A stretch of DNA of 17,079 nt from Clostridiales bacterium (GTDB lineage Bacteria; Bacillota; Clostridia; Oscillospirales; Oscillospiraceae). Where the stretch lies: assembly GCA_004555655.1 (NCBI GenBank), contig SFHJ01000045.1:1-17079 (forward strand). The letters run 5' to 3'. Of the stretch, positions 1 through 8,287 are shown in pieces. The notes under the pieces were generated by a model. It saw nothing but the letters and a program-made list of their open reading frames with translations, was not told where the DNA came from and did not search any database. The translations under genes were made by a program, and so were the position numbers. How positions within the stretch are numbered: the stretch's first letter is position 1; each line of letters begins with the position of its first letter.

Positions 1-210
1 GATTACCTTACAATTTGAACAATAATGCGCTTCCGCTTTATATCCATTCGCTTTTAACGGTTTGAACTGATTGATTAGGGGAACTCCCTGTTCTGCAATG
101 GAAAAAGAGAGAAACGATGCCCTTTCTCCGTTTGGAATCCATTGCACAGGCTGTCCACCGTTAGGGATATAGCCCAACTGCATTTCTTTTTGGCAATATG
201 GACATTTCAT
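1..210 (-). CDS. Small zinc-ribbon protein, DUF6487-like (3' end cut by window)
   Basis: The frame is open from the ATG at 210 down to the window edge (70 codons), so the C-terminus is missing. The protein begins MKCPYCQKEM and has CxxC pairs at residues 3-6 and 64-67, which would make one zinc-binding ribbon. The start and spacing resemble the small PF20097/DUF6487 zinc-ribbon proteins of Firmicutes, whose function is unknown. A strong ribosome binding site (GGAGAGGAG) sits about 8 nt before the ATG. Codon use is clearly more AT-rich than in clpB or the ribosomal genes, so it may be a recent arrival. The family assignment is from memory of the pattern; a zinc-ribbon protein of another family is possible. 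Confidence 0.7.
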   Translation of the reverse strand, partial: MKCPYCQKEMQLGYIPNGGQPVQWIPNGERASFLSFSIAEQGVPLINQFKPLKANGYKAEAHYCSNCKVI

Positions 211-252
211 AGTATATTCTCCTCTCCAACTTCCAGTTTATCGGCCTGTTTC

Positions 253-281
253 ATCATATCATACGGCTTCAATATATGCAA
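253..281 (-). promoter_or_regulatory. Probable sigma-A promoter of the zinc-ribbon gene
   Basis: Reading the minus strand, TTGCAT (281-276) and TATGAT (258-253) are separated by 17 nt. The start would fall near 246, giving a leader of about 36 nt. A second overlapping TATGAT lies at 263-258. The -35 box is weak. Confidence 0.5.
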
Positions 282-314
282 GAACAGCCCCGGCAGACAT
301 TACTGCCGGGACTG
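276..314 (-). terminator. Rho-independent terminator of the capA-like gene
   Basis: The inverted repeat CAGTCCCGGCAG / CTGCCGGGGCTG (285-314) forms a 12-bp stem with one G-T wobble and a 6-nt loop. On the minus strand it is followed by TTCTTGCAT. It lies about 45 nt past the stop of the CapA-like gene. Confidence 0.7.
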
Positions 315-357
315 AAACTGTTTTAGCGTGCGGCGGCAGCCGGAGAGCAGCGGGGCG

Positions 358-1638
358 TCAGCCGGTGATCTCGCCCCAGAGGTTCCACATCTGCTCGGCG
401 CCGGTGCCCTCGATCCAGTGCTGGCGGGCGAGCTCCTCGGTGTAGTTGCGCAGCAGCATCGGCCGGTAGTCAAACCCGCCCGAGTAGCCGCGGTAGATGA
501 TGACGTTGATGGTGGGCACGAGCTCGCAGGCCGTGACGGCCACGACGCCCTCGCCGGTCTTTGTCAGCTCCACGCTGGCCATGCCGCCGAGCATTTCAAT
601 GGCCGTGAGCTGGTGGGAGACGAAGTTGCCCAGCGAGTAGAACACCGGCACCTCGCGCCCGGAGGACGCCGTGACGGTCTCGAGCGGCTGCAGCACGTGC
701 GGATGCGAACCGATGATGAGGTCCGCGCCGTTGTCGGCCATGAACTGCGCCCAGTCGCGCTGTGACTGCGTGGGCCTGGTCTGGCCCTCCTCGCCCCAGT
801 GGACGAAGACGGCGGTGAAGTCGGCCTGCGCCTCCGCCTGCTCCAGATCGGCGCGCACCGCATCGCGGATGAGCGTATCGACCATATACTTGTTTGCCGG
901 CGCGGAGTAGTTGAGGCCGTAGGTATAATTGAGCAGCGCCAGACGAAGCCCGTTTTTCTCGACGACGCGTATGGTATCGGCCGCCTCCTGTGAGTCGTGG
1001 ATGCCGAGAACCGCCATGTCGGGGTAATTCTCGCGCCAGAAGCCCAGCGTGTCCACAATGCCGGTATCCAGCTTGTCATAGCAGTGATTCGTCGCGTGCG
1101 TCACCACGTCGAAGCCCGCCCCGGCCAGCGCGTCGCCCACCTGCGTGGGCGTGCCGAAGTCCGGGTAGTTGGAATACATGGCAGGATCGGAAACATAGAT
1201 CGTCTCCTGATTGATGCAGGCCAGGTCGTATTCCGCCGCGACCTTGGCAATCTCCTCATACACGGGCGTAAAATCGTAGCTGCCGTCGGGCTGCTCGGCA
1301 GACCAGTAGATCGTATTGTGGATGAGGTTGTCGCCCAGCGCCATGAGCGTGACGGTGTTGTCCTCCGGCCCGGGCTCGACAAGCGCGCTCACGTCGGGGT
1401 CGACGGCGCGCGAGAGCGATTCATCCGGCTGCGGTGCGGCGGGCTCGGGCTCCGGCGCAGGGGCAGGTTCGGTGGACGGCTGCTGCTGCGCGGCCTGCTG
1501 CCGGGCCGCAGCCGCGTCCGACTGCCGCTTTGCGGCGCGCCAGACGGCAAACCCGCCTGCGATGACGGCCGCGAGCAAAAGCACGATCAATACCGCGCCA
1601 AGCCCCGCGCCGCGGGAGGATCTTCTGCCTCTTGCCAT
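358..1638 (-). CDS. Membrane-anchored CapA/PGA_cap family metallophosphatase-like protein
   Basis: A 426-residue protein with one N-terminal membrane segment (about 13-34) after a basic tail, then a Q/P/E/A-rich linker (about 41-75) and the PGA_cap domain from about residue 96. Family metal-site motifs are visible in order: GDN (102-104), NQE (143-145), HATNH (181-185), HWG (280-282), GSHPH (310-314) and SLGNF (335-339). The family has a calcineurin-like phosphoesterase fold and includes CapA/PgsA of poly-gamma-glutamate capsule synthesis, but many clostridial members stand alone. No capB, capC or other capsule genes are nearby, so a polyglutamate role is not supported here; an extracytoplasmic hydrolase role is inference. 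The ATG at 1638 follows AAAGGAGG at good spacing. It is monocistronic, with its own promoter (1659-1687) and terminator (276-314). Confidence 0.9.
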   Translation of the reverse strand: MARGRRSSRGAGLGAVLIVLLLAAVIAGGFAVWRAAKRQSDAAAARQQAAQQQPSTEPAPAPEPEPAAPQPDESLSRAVDPDVSALVEPGPEDNTVTLMALGDNLIHNTIYWSAEQPDGSYDFTPVYEEIAKVAAEYDLACINQETIYVSDPAMYSNYPDFGTPTQVGDALAGAGFDVVTHATNHCYDKLDTGIVDTLGFWRENYPDMAVLGIHDSQEAADTIRVVEKNGLRLALLNYTYGLNYSAPANKYMVDTLIRDAVRADLEQAEAQADFTAVFVHWGEEGQTRPTQSQRDWAQFMADNGADLIIGSHPHVLQPLETVTASSGREVPVFYSLGNFVSHQLTAIEMLGGMASVELTKTGEGVVAVTACELVPTINVIIYRGYSGGFDYRPMLLRNYTEELARQHWIEGTGAEQMWNLWGEITG

Positions 1639-1658
1639 AATAACGCCTCCTTTGTTCC

Positions 1659-1687
1659 ATCATAGCCGAAAATCTGCCATATTTCAA
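1659..1687 (-). promoter_or_regulatory. Sigma-A promoter of the CapA-like gene
   Basis: On the minus strand TTGAAA (1687-1682) is followed after exactly 17 nt by TATGAT (1664-1659). Initiation near 1652 would leave a leader of about 14 nt that carries the GGAGG site. Confidence 0.7.
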
Positions 1688-1699
1688 CACAAAATAGCA

Positions 1700-1745
1700 A
1701 AAGAAAACCGTAAGCGAGTGACCAGTTCGCTTACGGCTTCTTTGC
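1700..1745 (-). terminator. Terminator-like hairpin between divergent genes
   Basis: CCGTAAGCGA (1708-1717) pairs perfectly with TCGCTTACGG (1727-1736) around a 9-nt loop. On the minus strand it is followed by TTTTCTTTTGC, so it looks like a minus-strand terminator, although the plus side (CTTCTTTG) is also T-rich. No minus-strand gene is visible just upstream, so it may be left over from a lost gene or insulate the capA promoter. Confidence 0.6.
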
Positions 1746-1766
1746 ACAACTATATATGAGGGGAAA

Positions 1767-1865
1767 ATGAAAAAGTGTAAATCGCTTCTCGCAAGTATAG
1801 AATACCAAGCGGATATTAAAAAAGTTAGAGGGAAGATATTAAATATCTATGAAATCGGGAAATAA
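1767..1865 (+). CDS. Possible 32-aa small ORF in an AT-rich stretch
   Basis: ATG at 1767 runs 32 codons to TAA at 1863-1865, with GAGGGG four nt upstream. The product starts MKKCKSLLASIEYQ and is lysine-rich; I do not recognise it. The stretch 1740-1915 is much more AT-rich than its surroundings, so this may be a fragment of a degraded, transferred gene or simply chance. No hydrophobic segment or signal peptide is present. The rest of this intergenic region holds only the clpB promoter elements. Confidence 0.25.
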   Translation: MKKCKSLLASIEYQADIKKVRGKILNIYEIGK

Positions 1866-1917
1866 TTTTGATGTAAAATGTTTACAAAAAAATCACAATC
1901 TGGAGCGCCGCGCCCCA

Positions 1918-1946
1918 TTGACAAATCAGGGGGATGAGAGTATGAT
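1918..1946 (+). promoter_or_regulatory. Sigma-A promoter of clpB
   Basis: TTGACA (1918-1923), a 17-nt spacer and TATGAT (1941-1946) form a near-consensus promoter. The predicted start near 1953 places the CIRCE operator directly downstream, the usual arrangement for HrcA control. A second TTGACA at 1948-1953 has no good -10 partner. Confidence 0.85.
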
Positions 1947-1960
1947 GTTGACAAAATGAA

Positions 1961-1987
1961 TTAGCACTCTAATAGACAGAGTGCTAA
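1961..1987 (+). promoter_or_regulatory. CIRCE operator (HrcA binding site)
   Basis: TTAGCACTC (1961-1969), 9 nt, GAGTGCTAA (1979-1987) matches the CIRCE consensus without a mismatch. HrcA binds CIRCE and represses class I heat-shock genes, so clpB here should be heat-inducible through HrcA. A GTG inside the right arm (1981) is in frame with clpB but is operator sequence, not the start. Confidence 0.97.
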
Positions 1988-2004
1988 ACCGGGAGATGAA
2001 GCAT

Positions 2005-4605
<2,601 letters not shown>

Positions 4606-4654
4606 GACATCATGCGCAGGCGGCATGGCCATAGCTGCCAGGCTTCTGCGCGGC

Positions 4655-4697
4655 AAAAAGCTGCCCAAAACCCCTTCGGGTTTTGGGCAGCTTTGTA
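4655..4697. terminator. Bidirectional terminator between clpB and the exonuclease gene
   Basis: A perfect 17-bp stem: AAAGCTGCCCAAAACCC (4657-4673) pairs with 4678-4694 around a 4-nt loop. Plus-strand transcripts run into TTTGTATTT; minus-strand transcripts run into TTTTTG. It serves clpB from the left and the exonuclease gene, whose stop is at 4699, from the right. Confidence 0.9.
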
Positions 4698-4698
4698 T

Positions 4699-5400
4699 TT
4701 ACAGCGGTATGGTCAGATCCTGCATATACAGCGGCTGCGCGCTGTCATAGCCCTGCGGCAGATAGTGGATGGACGCGATTTTCGGCCCGGAGACGCCGAA
4801 TTTGGGATTGTAGCCGAACAGGTTCAGATATTCGGCCAGATCGGGCCGCTCGGCATCCATCGCGGCCAAAAGCTCCAGCGTGGCCTTCGCGTCGTCGATG
4901 GCGCGGTGGGTGTTCTGGGTTTTTAGCCGGTACGCGTCCACGGCGTTGGCCAGCTTGTGCGGGTATGGGCGGCGGTCTTTGTAGACCGTCATGGCGTCGA
5001 GCATCTTCACGCCCTTGAGTGCGGAGGCCTGCCCCAGCCGCTGCAGAAAGTAGTAGAGAAAGCACAGATCAAACTGCGCGTTGTACGCCACGATCAAGGT
5101 CCTTCCGCCTGTGAGCATCCGGCAGAAGCGCGCCGCCGCGTCGGCCTTTTCAATGCCCTCGGTCTCGAGCTGTCCGGCGGTGATGCCTGTGAGCCGCGTG
5201 ATCGCGGGCGGAAGGGTTCTGCCGGGGCTGAGGCGGATGAACACGTCCATCTCGTCCGCTGCGGCCAGCTCGCCGTTTTCCGGCTTTGCCAGCAGCACGG
5301 CCAGCTCGATGATCTCGTCGGTTCTGCAGTTGATGCCCGTTGTCTCGGTGTCGAGCACCAGCACGGAATCAAACTGTGACAAAAGCGTTTTCAGGCTCAT
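4699..5400 (-). CDS. 3'-5' exonuclease, DnaQ-like DEDDh superfamily
   Basis: A 233-residue protein with all three exonuclease motifs: ExoI DTETTG (17-22; D17 and E19), ExoII NAQFD (108-112; N108, D112 region) and ExoIII HRAIDD (165-170; H165 and D170), so the DEDDh type. Such proteins remove nucleotides from 3' ends of DNA or RNA with two metal ions. There is no polymerase, helicase or BRCT domain, so it is a stand-alone enzyme related to the epsilon proofreading subunit; the in vivo substrate cannot be told. The ATG at 5400 overlaps the upstream stop (ATGA), and the site GGAG lies in the upstream gene. It is the last gene of the padR operon, an unexpected partner for envelope-type genes. It could simply be a passenger. 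Confidence 0.88.
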   Translation of the reverse strand: MSLKTLLSQFDSVLVLDTETTGINCRTDEIIELAVLLAKPENGELAAADEMDVFIRLSPGRTLPPAITRLTGITAGQLETEGIEKADAAARFCRMLTGGRTLIVAYNAQFDLCFLYYFLQRLGQASALKGVKMLDAMTVYKDRRPYPHKLANAVDAYRLKTQNTHRAIDDAKATLELLAAMDAERPDLAEYLNLFGYNPKFGVSGPKIASIHYLPQGYDSAQPLYMQDLTIPL

Positions 5401-6266
5401 GGCATCTCCTGCTCCGCCGCGCTGCGGATGGTGAGGCCGCCCGAGACGGTCTCGGCGTCGATCTCAACCGTGCCGGCGCTGCCAAAGCCGCCGTTTGCGC
5501 CGGTCTCATCGTGCAGGCCGCCCGAAACGGTGTCCCAGTCGAGCGTATAGCTGCTGCCCTTGGGGATGGTGAGCTCCAGCGCGCCGCTGACCGACTCCAG
5601 CTCGGCCTCCTGCAGGTCCTGATAGCATGCGACCGAAACGCCGCCCGAGGTGGTGCCGATATCCACATTGCCGCACCGCCCGAGCGCGAGCTCCACGCGG
5701 CCCGAGACCGTTTCGGCCTTCGCCTCACCGGCGCGGGCAAGCACGCCCGACACGCGGCCCGAGACCGTGGACACGTCGAGCTTCTGCGTCTCAACGCCGC
5801 CCGAGAACGTCACGTCGGCCGAGGTTGTGACGACGGTGATCTTCTCCATCGCGCGCGGCAGCGAGACCGTCAGGTGCTTGCTGGGCAGGTTGATGTTCAG
5901 AAGCGTGGACAGATCCTCGGAGAAGTCCTCGATCACGAGCGTATCGCCCGAGATATGCCAGCTCATGCGGTATTTTTCCTCGCCCGTATAGTCCTCGCTG
6001 AAGCTGCCCTCGCCGGACGTCGATTCGACCGTCACGCCGCCGCTGATCCAATGGATCTCCAGCTTGGACACGTCTGAAAAATTGATTTGTTCCTGCTGCG
6101 GCCGCTCTGCAACGGCAGGCGCTTCGGTGCGCGCGCTGCTGCCGAAGCCGTCCGTCTTTGCGCCAAACGGCCAGCTGCCGCCCATGAGAAAATACAGCAG
6201 TACGCCCAAAAGCAGCAGGGCCACGATGGCCCAGAGAATGATGCGGATAATTGCGCCTGTTTTCAT
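5397..6266 (-). CDS. DUF4097-family membrane-anchored beta-repeat protein
   Basis: A 289-residue protein. One strong membrane segment lies at about 7-28 after MKTGAIIRII, followed by a linker and, from about residue 62, a long series of short beta-strand repeats, many ending in VSG or TSG (for example TVSGRVSG, TVSGRVEL, TTSGGVSV, TVSGGLHD, TVSGGLTI). This is the DUF4097 right-handed beta-repeat domain, common in putative adhesin/LiaG-like proteins of Firmicutes that sit next to PadR and HAAS/DUF1700 genes. The repeat domain probably faces outward or the membrane surface; the exact role is unknown. The ATG at 6266 has CAGGAGGG 8 nt upstream and overlaps the preceding stop by ATGA. Context suggests an envelope-stress or antimicrobial-response function (inference). 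Confidence 0.85.
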   Translation of the reverse strand: MKTGAIIRIILWAIVALLLLGVLLYFLMGGSWPFGAKTDGFGSSARTEAPAVAERPQQEQINFSDVSKLEIHWISGGVTVESTSGEGSFSEDYTGEEKYRMSWHISGDTLVIEDFSEDLSTLLNINLPSKHLTVSLPRAMEKITVVTTSADVTFSGGVETQKLDVSTVSGRVSGVLARAGEAKAETVSGRVELALGRCGNVDIGTTSGGVSVACYQDLQEAELESVSGALELTIPKGSSYTLDWDTVSGGLHDETGANGGFGSAGTVEIDAETVSGGLTIRSAAEQEMP

Positions 6267-6937
6267 CGTTCTTCCCTCCTGAGGTCAAAGCAAGCGTTGA
6301 GCATGCACGAAAGCGCCGCGGCGATGAGGAACATCACCCATGTCACATGCCACGCGCCGGTGGCAAAGCTCACGACGAAATACGCCGCCAGCATGAACAT
6401 CCACATCGCGCCGACACAGCATCTGCGCACCTTTTTGCGCTTTTCCGGCACGTTCCAGTAGAAGACCGCCGTGACAAGATCCGTCACGCCCGGCGCGATC
6501 AGAAAGATCACCCAGCTGATGTACCATTTGCCCGAGGCAAAGCTCCACAGGAAATACAGTGCGACAAACGCCAGCCAGAGCGTGCCGGTGGCGCTGTTTA
6601 AAAGCTTCTTGCGGCGGCGCAGGTCATCTTCCGCCTCCGCGTCCGCTCCGCCGAAGTTCGCCTCGACATGCACGGATTTTTCGCCCTTTGCCACGCTGAC
6701 GGCCGTTTCCTCCGGCGGCTGCGGCGGGACGTAGGCGGGCTCGATGAGCCCGGAGATATCGCCGATGCCGTCGACCGCGGCGCGGTAGGCCTCGTCCGGC
6801 GTCTTGCCGTCGGCGATGAGATCGTCGTATTTTTCCAGCGTGTTCTGCATGATCTCTTCTTTCAGCTCCGCGTTGCGCACGGTGAGCGCTGCGGAGCGGA
6901 AGAGCGCGTCCACATACTCGGTCAGTTTCTGTTTCAT
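6263..6937 (-). CDS. HAAS/DUF1700-like membrane protein with duplicated 2-TM unit
   Basis: A 224-residue protein. The N-terminal 70 residues (MKQKLTEYVDALFR onward, then EEIMQNTLEKYDDLIADGKT) form the all-helical HAAS/DUF1700-type domain found with PadR regulators. A charged linker (about 75-125) leads to two similar membrane hairpins. The first contains YFLWSFASGKWYISWVIFLI and the second YFVVSFATGAWHVTWVMFLI, which align without gaps, so the membrane part arose by internal duplication. The ATG at 6937 is chosen because GGGGGAG lies just upstream and it gives an ATGA overlap with padR; a longer frame from 6985 would lie inside padR. The family is thought to work with the PadR protein and the DUF4097 protein in signalling, but the mechanism is not established. 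Confidence 0.82.
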   Translation of the reverse strand: MKQKLTEYVDALFRSAALTVRNAELKEEIMQNTLEKYDDLIADGKTPDEAYRAAVDGIGDISGLIEPAYVPPQPPEETAVSVAKGEKSVHVEANFGGADAEAEDDLRRRKKLLNSATGTLWLAFVALYFLWSFASGKWYISWVIFLIAPGVTDLVTAVFYWNVPEKRKKVRRCCVGAMWMFMLAAYFVVSFATGAWHVTWVMFLIAAALSCMLNACFDLRREER

Positions 6938-7266
6938 GTCGTCTCCCCCAATAATGCGTCGATGATCGTTTTCGTTTTGCGCCACTGCGCGCGCATCTCG
7001 TCGTATGCGCGGCAGCCGGCCTGCGTGATGCGGTAGTATTTGCGCCGCGCGCCGATGGATTCGCTGCCCCAGTAGGACACGATCAGGCCCGCGTCCTCCA
7101 GCCGCTTGAAGGCTGTGTAGAGCGTGGCCTCCTTCAGCTCGTACTGCTCGTCACAGATGCGCGCGATGGTTTTATTGATCTCGTAGCCGTAGCTGTCTTT
7201 TTTGACCAGCTGCGCCAGGATGATGGCGTCGGTGTGCCCACGGATCAGGTCTGCACTGATGGACAA
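6934..7266 (-). CDS. PadR family transcriptional regulator (TTG start)
   Basis: A 110-residue winged-helix protein, the normal size of short (subfamily 2) PadR regulators. SYGYEINKTI, EATLYTAFKRLEDAGLI and RRKYYRITQAG correspond to helix 2, the recognition helix with following turn, and the wing. The last 20 residues form the short dimerisation helix. I choose TTG at 7266 (product MSISADLIRGHTD) because AGGAGGG lies 8 nt before it. Upstream in-frame ATG codons lie at or before the predicted transcription start near 7282. It is the first gene of a four-gene operon with ATGA overlaps and probably represses its own promoter through the repeats at 7298-7326, with a cell-envelope or drug signal as likely inducer (inference). 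Confidence 0.9.
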   Translation of the reverse strand: MSISADLIRGHTDAIILAQLVKKDSYGYEINKTIARICDEQYELKEATLYTAFKRLEDAGLIVSYWGSESIGARRKYYRITQAGCRAYDEMRAQWRKTKTIIDALLGETT

Positions 7267-7288
7267 CAGACATCCCTCCTTTTGCACT

Positions 7289-7326
7289 ATCATACAGCAA
7301 GGTACCTCATCTGTCAAGGTATCTCA
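7289..7326 (-). promoter_or_regulatory. padR operon promoter with tandem operator repeats
   Basis: On the minus strand TTGACA (7317-7312), 17 nt, TATGAT (7294-7289) is a near-consensus promoter. Two direct repeats, TGAGATACCTTG (7326-7315) and TGAGGTACCTTG (7309-7298), differ by one base and are 17 bp apart. The first covers half of the -35 box and the second fills the spacer. Each is centred on a near-palindrome GGTACC or GATACC. They are good candidates for PadR sites; binding is inferred. Confidence 0.75.
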
Positions 7327-7383
7327 CAGAATTTTTTCTCGCCGTCGCGGCTGGGTTTCCGTCGCGGCACCGGGCGGAAGAAA

Positions 7384-7403
7384 CGCCCCGGCCTGAAGGG
7401 GCG
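7384..7403. other. Small hairpin in the region upstream of padR
   Basis: CGCCCC (7384-7389) pairs with GGGGCG (7398-7403) over an 8-nt loop. The minus-strand side is followed by TTTCTTCC, so it could be a weak minus-strand terminator. Nothing else coding was found between 7327 and 7777. Confidence 0.35.
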
Positions 7404-7409
7404 GTGTCC

Positions 7410-7465
7410 ATAAGACAGTAACAGTCACAGTAGTTTGCTCTGCTGTGGCTGTTCTTGTGTCTTAT
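7410..7465. repeat. Long imperfect inverted repeat
   Basis: ATAAGACA..AACAGTCACAG (7410-7430) pairs with CTGTGGCTGTT..TGTCTTAT (7443-7465), leaving a 12-nt loop and two small internal mismatches. The stem is about 20 bp. It has no T-run on either side, so it does not look like a simple terminator; it may be a remnant of a miniature inverted-repeat element or a structured RNA. Confidence 0.55.
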
Positions 7466-7524
7466 CCTGTTATCTGATGAGATGGAATCAGACGGATCTG
7501 CAAACCGGAAGTTGACGAGCTCTT

Positions 7525-7620
7525 GGCTCCCCCTCTGGGGGAGCTGTCACGGCTTTCGCCGTGACTGAGAGGGCCCTCTCCGCCCCCTACGGGGGCACCT
7601 CTCCCAAAGGGAGAGAGGCA
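7525..7620. repeat. Back-to-back pair of palindromic repeat units
   Basis: Four hairpins occur in a row: GCTCCCCC/GGGGGAGC (7526-7544), GTCACGGC/GCCGTGAC (7546-7565), GCCCCC/GGGGGC (7582-7596) and CTCTCCC/GGGAGAG (7599-7615). The first two end in GAGAGGG and the last two begin with CCCTCTC, so the two units face each other at 7573/7574. Each unit has the same plan as the terminal repeats of the element at 7712-8180: a CTCCC hairpin, a variable hairpin, then GAGGG. It looks like an empty, ORF-less version of that element. Confidence 0.75.
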
Positions 7621-7711
7621 AGTGGGGCTGCCTTACAACTTCCGATTTTCCGGACAGATAAAAGCGCACTTCTATACATTTTTCGGTGTACGGTACGATC
7701 TGCGATTCTAC

Positions 7712-7775
7712 GCAGCACCAAAGCCTCCCTTGTGTAAAGGGAGGTGGCACGGCGTAGGCCGTGACGGAGGGATTG
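7712..7775. repeat. Left terminal inverted repeat of the DUF559 unit
   Basis: GCAGCACC (7712-7719), the hairpin CTCCCTT..AAGGGAG (7725-7743), the variable hairpin CACGGC/GCCGTG (7748-7763) and GGAGGGATTG (7766-7775). The terminal GGAGGG also serves as the ribosome binding site of the enclosed gene, 6-7 nt before its ATG. Confidence 0.75.
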
Positions 7776-7777
7776 TC

Positions 7778-8145
7778 ATGCAGCCGATACACAATAAGCA
7801 GTTGGTACCATTGGCAAGGCTACTGCGAAAAGAAATGACAAAAGAAGAACGGCATCTTTGGTATGGCTTTTTGCGTTCCTATCCTGTTCGCTTTTCCAGG
7901 CAGAAAGTGCGGGGAAATACATTGCGGATTTTTACAGTGCGGACGCAAAACTGGTCATTGAGCTGGATGGTTCCCAGCACTACGAGGATGGGAATAAGAA
8001 AAAAGATGGGGAGCGTACTGCTTTTCTGGAGGCTTATGGTCTTACGGTTATTCGTATCGCAAACAATGAAGTCAGCAGAAATTTTTGCGGCGTTTGTGAG
8101 TATATCGATTCCGTGGTAAATCAATCCCTCAGTCAGCTTCGCTGA
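7778..8145 (+). pseudogene. DUF559 (Vsr-like PD-(D/E)XK) endonuclease, frameshifted
   Basis: The N-terminal part from ATG 7778 (MQPIHNKQLVPLARLLRKEM, then ERHLWYGFLRSYPVRFSRQKV) continues in another frame as GKYIADFYSADAKLVIELDG, ending NQSLSQLR at TGA 8143. Together they make a DUF559 protein of about 122 residues, the usual family length. The catalytic D (ADF) and the ELD of the second core strand are kept. One base seems to be missing near 7916-7919, where family members read a residue plus YIADF. DUF559 proteins are related to the very-short-patch-repair nuclease; their targets are unknown. The start uses the GGAGGG of the left repeat, and the last seven residues and stop lie in the right repeat. 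It is AT-richer than neighbouring genes. A sequencing error could explain the shift. Confidence 0.85.
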
Positions 8146-8180
8146 CAGCTCCCTTTACACAAGGGAGCCTTGGGTGCTGC
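8122..8180. repeat. Right terminal inverted repeat of the DUF559 unit
   Basis: CAATCCCTC (8122-8130), the variable hairpin TCAGC/GCTGA (8133-8145), then CTCCCTT..AAGGGAG with GTGTAA-type loop and GGTGCTGC (8173-8180). It is the inverted partner of 7712-7775 and is five bases shorter in the variable hairpin. It encodes the C-terminal SLSQLR and the stop of the enclosed gene. Confidence 0.75.
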
Positions 8181-8195
8181 CGCACCAGTGCAACA

Positions 8196-8233
8196 TATAA
8201 AAAACCGACCTGTGAACATTCACAGATCGGTTT
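8196..8233 (-). terminator. Terminator of the HTH-membrane protein gene
   Basis: AAACCGACCTGTGAA (8202-8216) pairs with TTCACAGATCGGTTT (8219-8233) with a single C-A mismatch. On the minus strand it runs into a T-tract (TTTTTTATA), about 55 nt past the stop at 8288. A smaller hairpin CCCGGC/GCCGGG type lies at 8250-8266. Confidence 0.8.
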
Positions 8234-8287
8234 ATCTGTTTTACGGACACCCGGCGAATGGCCGGGGCGTTTTGCGGGTGTGCGGCG

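Larger units (their letters stand above)
7712..8180 (+). mobile_element. Terminal-inverted-repeat unit carrying a DUF559 endonuclease gene
   Basis: A 469-bp unit bounded by inverted repeats. The left end (7712-7775) and the inverted right end (8122-8180) share GCAGCACC, then a CTCCCTTGTGTAAAGGGAG hairpin, a variable second hairpin and GAGGGATTG. The outer 33 bases differ at only three positions. Between them lies one broken DUF559 gene that uses both repeats (see that entry). There is no transposase and no clear target duplication at the borders. The plan is that of a small repeat family mobilised or maintained by its own endonuclease; mobility itself is inference. Confidence 0.6.

Noticed and set aside
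358..1638. CapA-like gene as evidence of a poly-gamma-glutamate capsule locus
   Set aside because: No capB, capC or capE partner is nearby, and stand-alone PGA_cap proteins are common.
7525..8180. Repeats considered as a CRISPR array
   Set aside because: The units are inverted, unequal and have no regularly spaced unique spacers; no cas gene is present.
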